Below are positions 61,985 to 64,000 of a DNA stretch of 64,000 bases, in pieces. The notes beneath the pieces were generated by a model that had not been told where the DNA came from, ran no database searches, and was given only the letters and a program-made list of their open reading frames with translations. The stretch is from Aequorivita sublithincola DSM 14238. GTDB taxonomy: Bacteria > Bacteroidota > Bacteroidia > Flavobacteriales > Flavobacteriaceae. The position numbers were made by a program, and so were the translations under genes. The stretch is from assembly GCF_000265385.1 (NCBI RefSeq), contig NC_018013.1, forward strand, positions 1,949,001-2,013,000, in the 5' to 3' direction. Each line of letters begins with the position of its first letter. Positions within the stretch are counted from its first letter, which is position 1.

Positions 61985-63067
61985 ATGAAATCATTAATTA
62001 CACTATCCGCAGCCTTCACTATTTGGCTTTTAGTTACCAATTACAGCTATTCACAGGAACGCTATGATTGGACAAAAGCAGAAATTGAACAACTCAATTC
62101 ATCAAAACAAAAATTAATTCAGGAGGAAAAAGATGCTTTAAAAGTAGAAGTTGAAAGCATAAACACTCGCCTCCAAAACAAAACAATCACGGAAACCGAA
62201 GCCGAAACACTAAAAAAAGCAGCAGCAGAAAAACACGCCAAAAACATCGAGAATAGAATTGCTATTGTGGATAATCAATTGGCTTTAATAAATAGGAATG
62301 GAATAGATTCTACCAAAATTAGGGGAACAAGCATTAGTCTCGGTATAGGCAATGAAGATGCCGATAATAATCGAATCTTTGGAATCCAGGTGAACCGTGG
62401 TTCCGAAAAGGAAGATATAAAGTATGACCGCAGAACTACCACGGGTTTTGTCTTTGCCTTCGGTCTAAATAATGCAATTACAGAGGGAGAATCTTTGCAG
62501 GACTCAGATTTCAAAGTTGCAGGCAGTCGCTTCGCAGAATTAGGTTGGACGTGGAAAACTAGAGTTTTTAAAAACACAAATTGGTTACGAGTTAAGTATG
62601 GTGTTTCTTTTCAGTTTAATGGATTGAAGCCCACTGACAATCGTTTTTATACAGATACAGGCGAACAAACCGAGCTTCAAACCTATCCACTAAAATTAGA
62701 CAAATCAAAATTTAGAATGGACAATCTTGTTGTGCCAATTCAATTTGAAATCGGACCTTCACGAAAAACAGAGAAAGATGAGTCTATAAGATATTCCAAC
62801 GACGATCATTTCAAATTAGGTCTAGGTGGATATGCAGGTATTAATCTCAGTACCCGTCAAAAACTGCGATTTAAAGAAAATGGCGAAACTCAAAATCAAA
62901 AAATAAAAGCAGACTACAATACCAACAATTTTATTTATGGACTAAGTGGTTATGTGGGTTGGGGAGCGACCTCACTCTATGTAAAATATGACCTAAATAC
63001 CATTTTTAAAAACAACCCAGTGGATCAACAAAACATTTCATTGGGTCTAAGACTTGATTTGGAATAG
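61985..63067 (+). CDS. Outer-membrane beta-barrel protein with coiled-coil N-terminus
   Basis: The 360-residue protein has a signal peptide (MKSLITLSAAFTIWLLVTNYSYSQ), a Lys/Glu-rich coiled coil (~25-100, LNSSKQKLIQEEKDALKVEV), then alternating beta strands ending in an aromatic (LGLRLDLE). The pattern resembles PorT/outer membrane beta-barrel family 2 proteins. It follows the sigma/anti-sigma-like pair by ~110 bases, so it may be the target of that system. That is inference from context. Confidence 0.75.
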   Translation: MKSLITLSAAFTIWLLVTNYSYSQERYDWTKAEIEQLNSSKQKLIQEEKDALKVEVESINTRLQNKTITETEAETLKKAAAEKHAKNIENRIAIVDNQLALINRNGIDSTKIRGTSISLGIGNEDADNNRIFGIQVNRGSEKEDIKYDRRTTTGFVFAFGLNNAITEGESLQDSDFKVAGSRFAELGWTWKTRVFKNTNWLRVKYGVSFQFNGLKPTDNRFYTDTGEQTELQTYPLKLDKSKFRMDNLVVPIQFEIGPSRKTEKDESIRYSNDDHFKLGLGGYAGINLSTRQKLRFKENGETQNQKIKADYNTNNFIYGLSGYVGWGATSLYVKYDLNTIFKNNPVDQQNISLGLRLDLE

Positions 63068-63099
63068 CCAAAACGAATTCATGATTCGATTGTTTATTT

Positions 63100-63139
63100 A
63101 ACCTGCACGGATTATTAAAATTAGTGCAGGTTTCTTTTT
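63100..63139 (+). terminator. Rho-independent terminator after the barrel gene
   Basis: AACCTGCAC / GTGCAGGTT (9-bp stem, 15-base loop) followed by a T-rich tail. Confidence 0.8.
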
Positions 63140-63199
63140 ATATATTGCTATTTTTACCGCCAAGCTACGCCCAATTAATTTTAACATTTTTCAATTAAC

Positions 63200-64000
63200 T
63201 TGATTTCCAGAATAACCATAGACAAAATTTTTGAAACCGCCAGAGTAGAGGAGGTTATCGGCGATTTTGTACAACTAAAAAAATCTGGAACCAACTACAA
63301 AGGCCTCAGCCCTTTTACTGACGAGCGTTCGCCAAGCTTTATGGTTAGTCCTGTGAAACAAATTTGGAAGGATTTCAGTAGTGGAAAAGGCGGGACCGTG
63401 GTTTCATTTTTAATGGAACACGAACATTTTACCTATCCCGAAGCCATTAAATTTCTAGCGAAAAAGTACGGAATTGAAATTGAAGAAACTGAACAGACTT
63501 CCGAAGATAAAGAACAAGCCAACGAACGTGAAAGCTTGTATTTGGTCAGCGAATTCGCAAAGGAATATTTTCATACCACATTATTAAAAACGGAAGAAGG
63601 CAAAGCCATCGGGCTATCCTACTTCAAAGAAAGGGGTTTTACAGATGAAACCATCAAAAAATTTGACCTTGGTTATTCGCCCGATTCTTGGGATGCTTTT
63701 ACAAGTCACGCTATAAAAAAAGGCTATAAACTTGAATTCCTTGAGAAAACGGGTCTTTCAATTGTAAAAGAAGAAAAACAATTCGACCGTTTTAAGGGAA
63801 GAGTTATGTTCCCAATAGTAAGTATGAGCGGTCGCACGCTTGGTTTTGGAGGAAGAATTTTGACTTCAGATAAAAAAGCTGCGAAATATCTCAACTCTCC
63901 TGAAAGCGATATTTACCATAAAAGCAAAGTGCTTTACGGAATCTTTCACGCCAAACAAAGCATCGCCAAGGAAGATAATTGCTACTTGGTTGAAGGTTAT
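63200..64000 (+). CDS. dnaG: DNA primase DnaG, N-terminal part (cut by window end)
   Basis: The open frame runs 267 codons from TTG 63200 (ISRITIDKIFETARVEEVIG) to the window end. The N-terminal zinc-finger region is degenerate: NYKGLSPFTDERSPSFMVSP followed by KQIWKDFSSGKGGTVVSFL. The usual Cys/His ligands are Ser, Thr, Asp and Ser. The RNA-polymerase core begins with FDRFKGRVMFPIVSMSGRTL and GFGGRIL, and the TOPRIM region starts at NCYLVEGY. DnaG makes primers for replication. The degenerate finger may be usual in this lineage. Confidence 0.93.
   Translation, partial: MISRITIDKIFETARVEEVIGDFVQLKKSGTNYKGLSPFTDERSPSFMVSPVKQIWKDFSSGKGGTVVSFLMEHEHFTYPEAIKFLAKKYGIEIEETEQTSEDKEQANERESLYLVSEFAKEYFHTTLLKTEEGKAIGLSYFKERGFTDETIKKFDLGYSPDSWDAFTSHAIKKGYKLEFLEKTGLSIVKEEKQFDRFKGRVMFPIVSMSGRTLGFGGRILTSDKKAAKYLNSPESDIYHKSKVLYGIFHAKQSIAKEDNCYLVEGY

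Overview
The window looks like a chromosomal segment of a marine or soil member of the Bacteroidetes, most likely family Flavobacteriaceae. The evidence is the AT-rich sequence with TAnnTTTG-type -7 promoter elements, two proteins with type IX secretion (Por) C-terminal sorting domains, a gliding-type ABC ATPase (GldA), GSCFA, DUF3857, GIN-domain and OMP_b-brl families, split MetH, and a fused DAHP synthase/chorismate mutase. I saw no rRNA, tRNA, CRISPR array, transposase or phage gene.

Layout. 1-10.5 kb: two TPM-domain genes, a methyltransferase, a large outer-membrane barrel protein, a YczE-like membrane protein, the GTPases Der and Era, an MtfA-like peptidase, a 56-residue DUF5522 protein and a GSCFA protein. 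10.5-20.4 kb: a surface/sensory module of a lipoprotein, a PQQ-propeller-like protein, small membrane proteins, a frameshifted YD-repeat gene, two paralogous TPR histidine kinases and one LuxR-type response regulator. Five copies of an 18-bp palindrome (consensus ATAmGGCAATTGCCCTAT) lie at a fixed distance upstream of -7-like elements in this module, including in front of the regulator itself. 20.5-29 kb: an M28 peptidase, metK behind a SAM-II-like riboswitch, and a three-gene CheB-CheR-PAS-histidine kinase plus two-receiver operon. 29-40 kb: methionine synthesis. One SAM-I riboswitch precedes metY-metX-hom. A second precedes metH-N / a PLP dehydratase / metH-C / metF. 39.7-43.5 kb: a tandem duplication of a PagL-like deacylase gene plus a GIN-domain lipoprotein gene. 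43.5-55 kb: gldA, then pheA and aroF-CM behind a phenylalanine leader-peptide attenuator, rsgA, a dtd gene broken by an in-frame TGA, two DUF3857 proteins, a MazG-like protein, aroA and queA. 55-64 kb: a secreted trypsin-like protease, rlmN, a secreted adhesin-like protein, a polyprenyl synthase, an ECF sigma factor with a partner membrane protein and a barrel protein, and the start of dnaG.

How it fits together. The methionine genes form a nearly complete route from aspartate semialdehyde via homoserine and O-acetylhomoserine to homocysteine, methionine and SAM. Its units carry two different SAM-sensing RNA classes. The aromatic unit is a textbook attenuator. The least expected signal is the palindrome regulon around the TPR kinases and LuxR regulator. 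Two genes (YD-repeat protein, dtd) are interrupted by single-base lesions that could be real mutations or sequencing errors. Several dispersed intergenic repeat families occur, one of which (AAATCCC) also lies inside metH.
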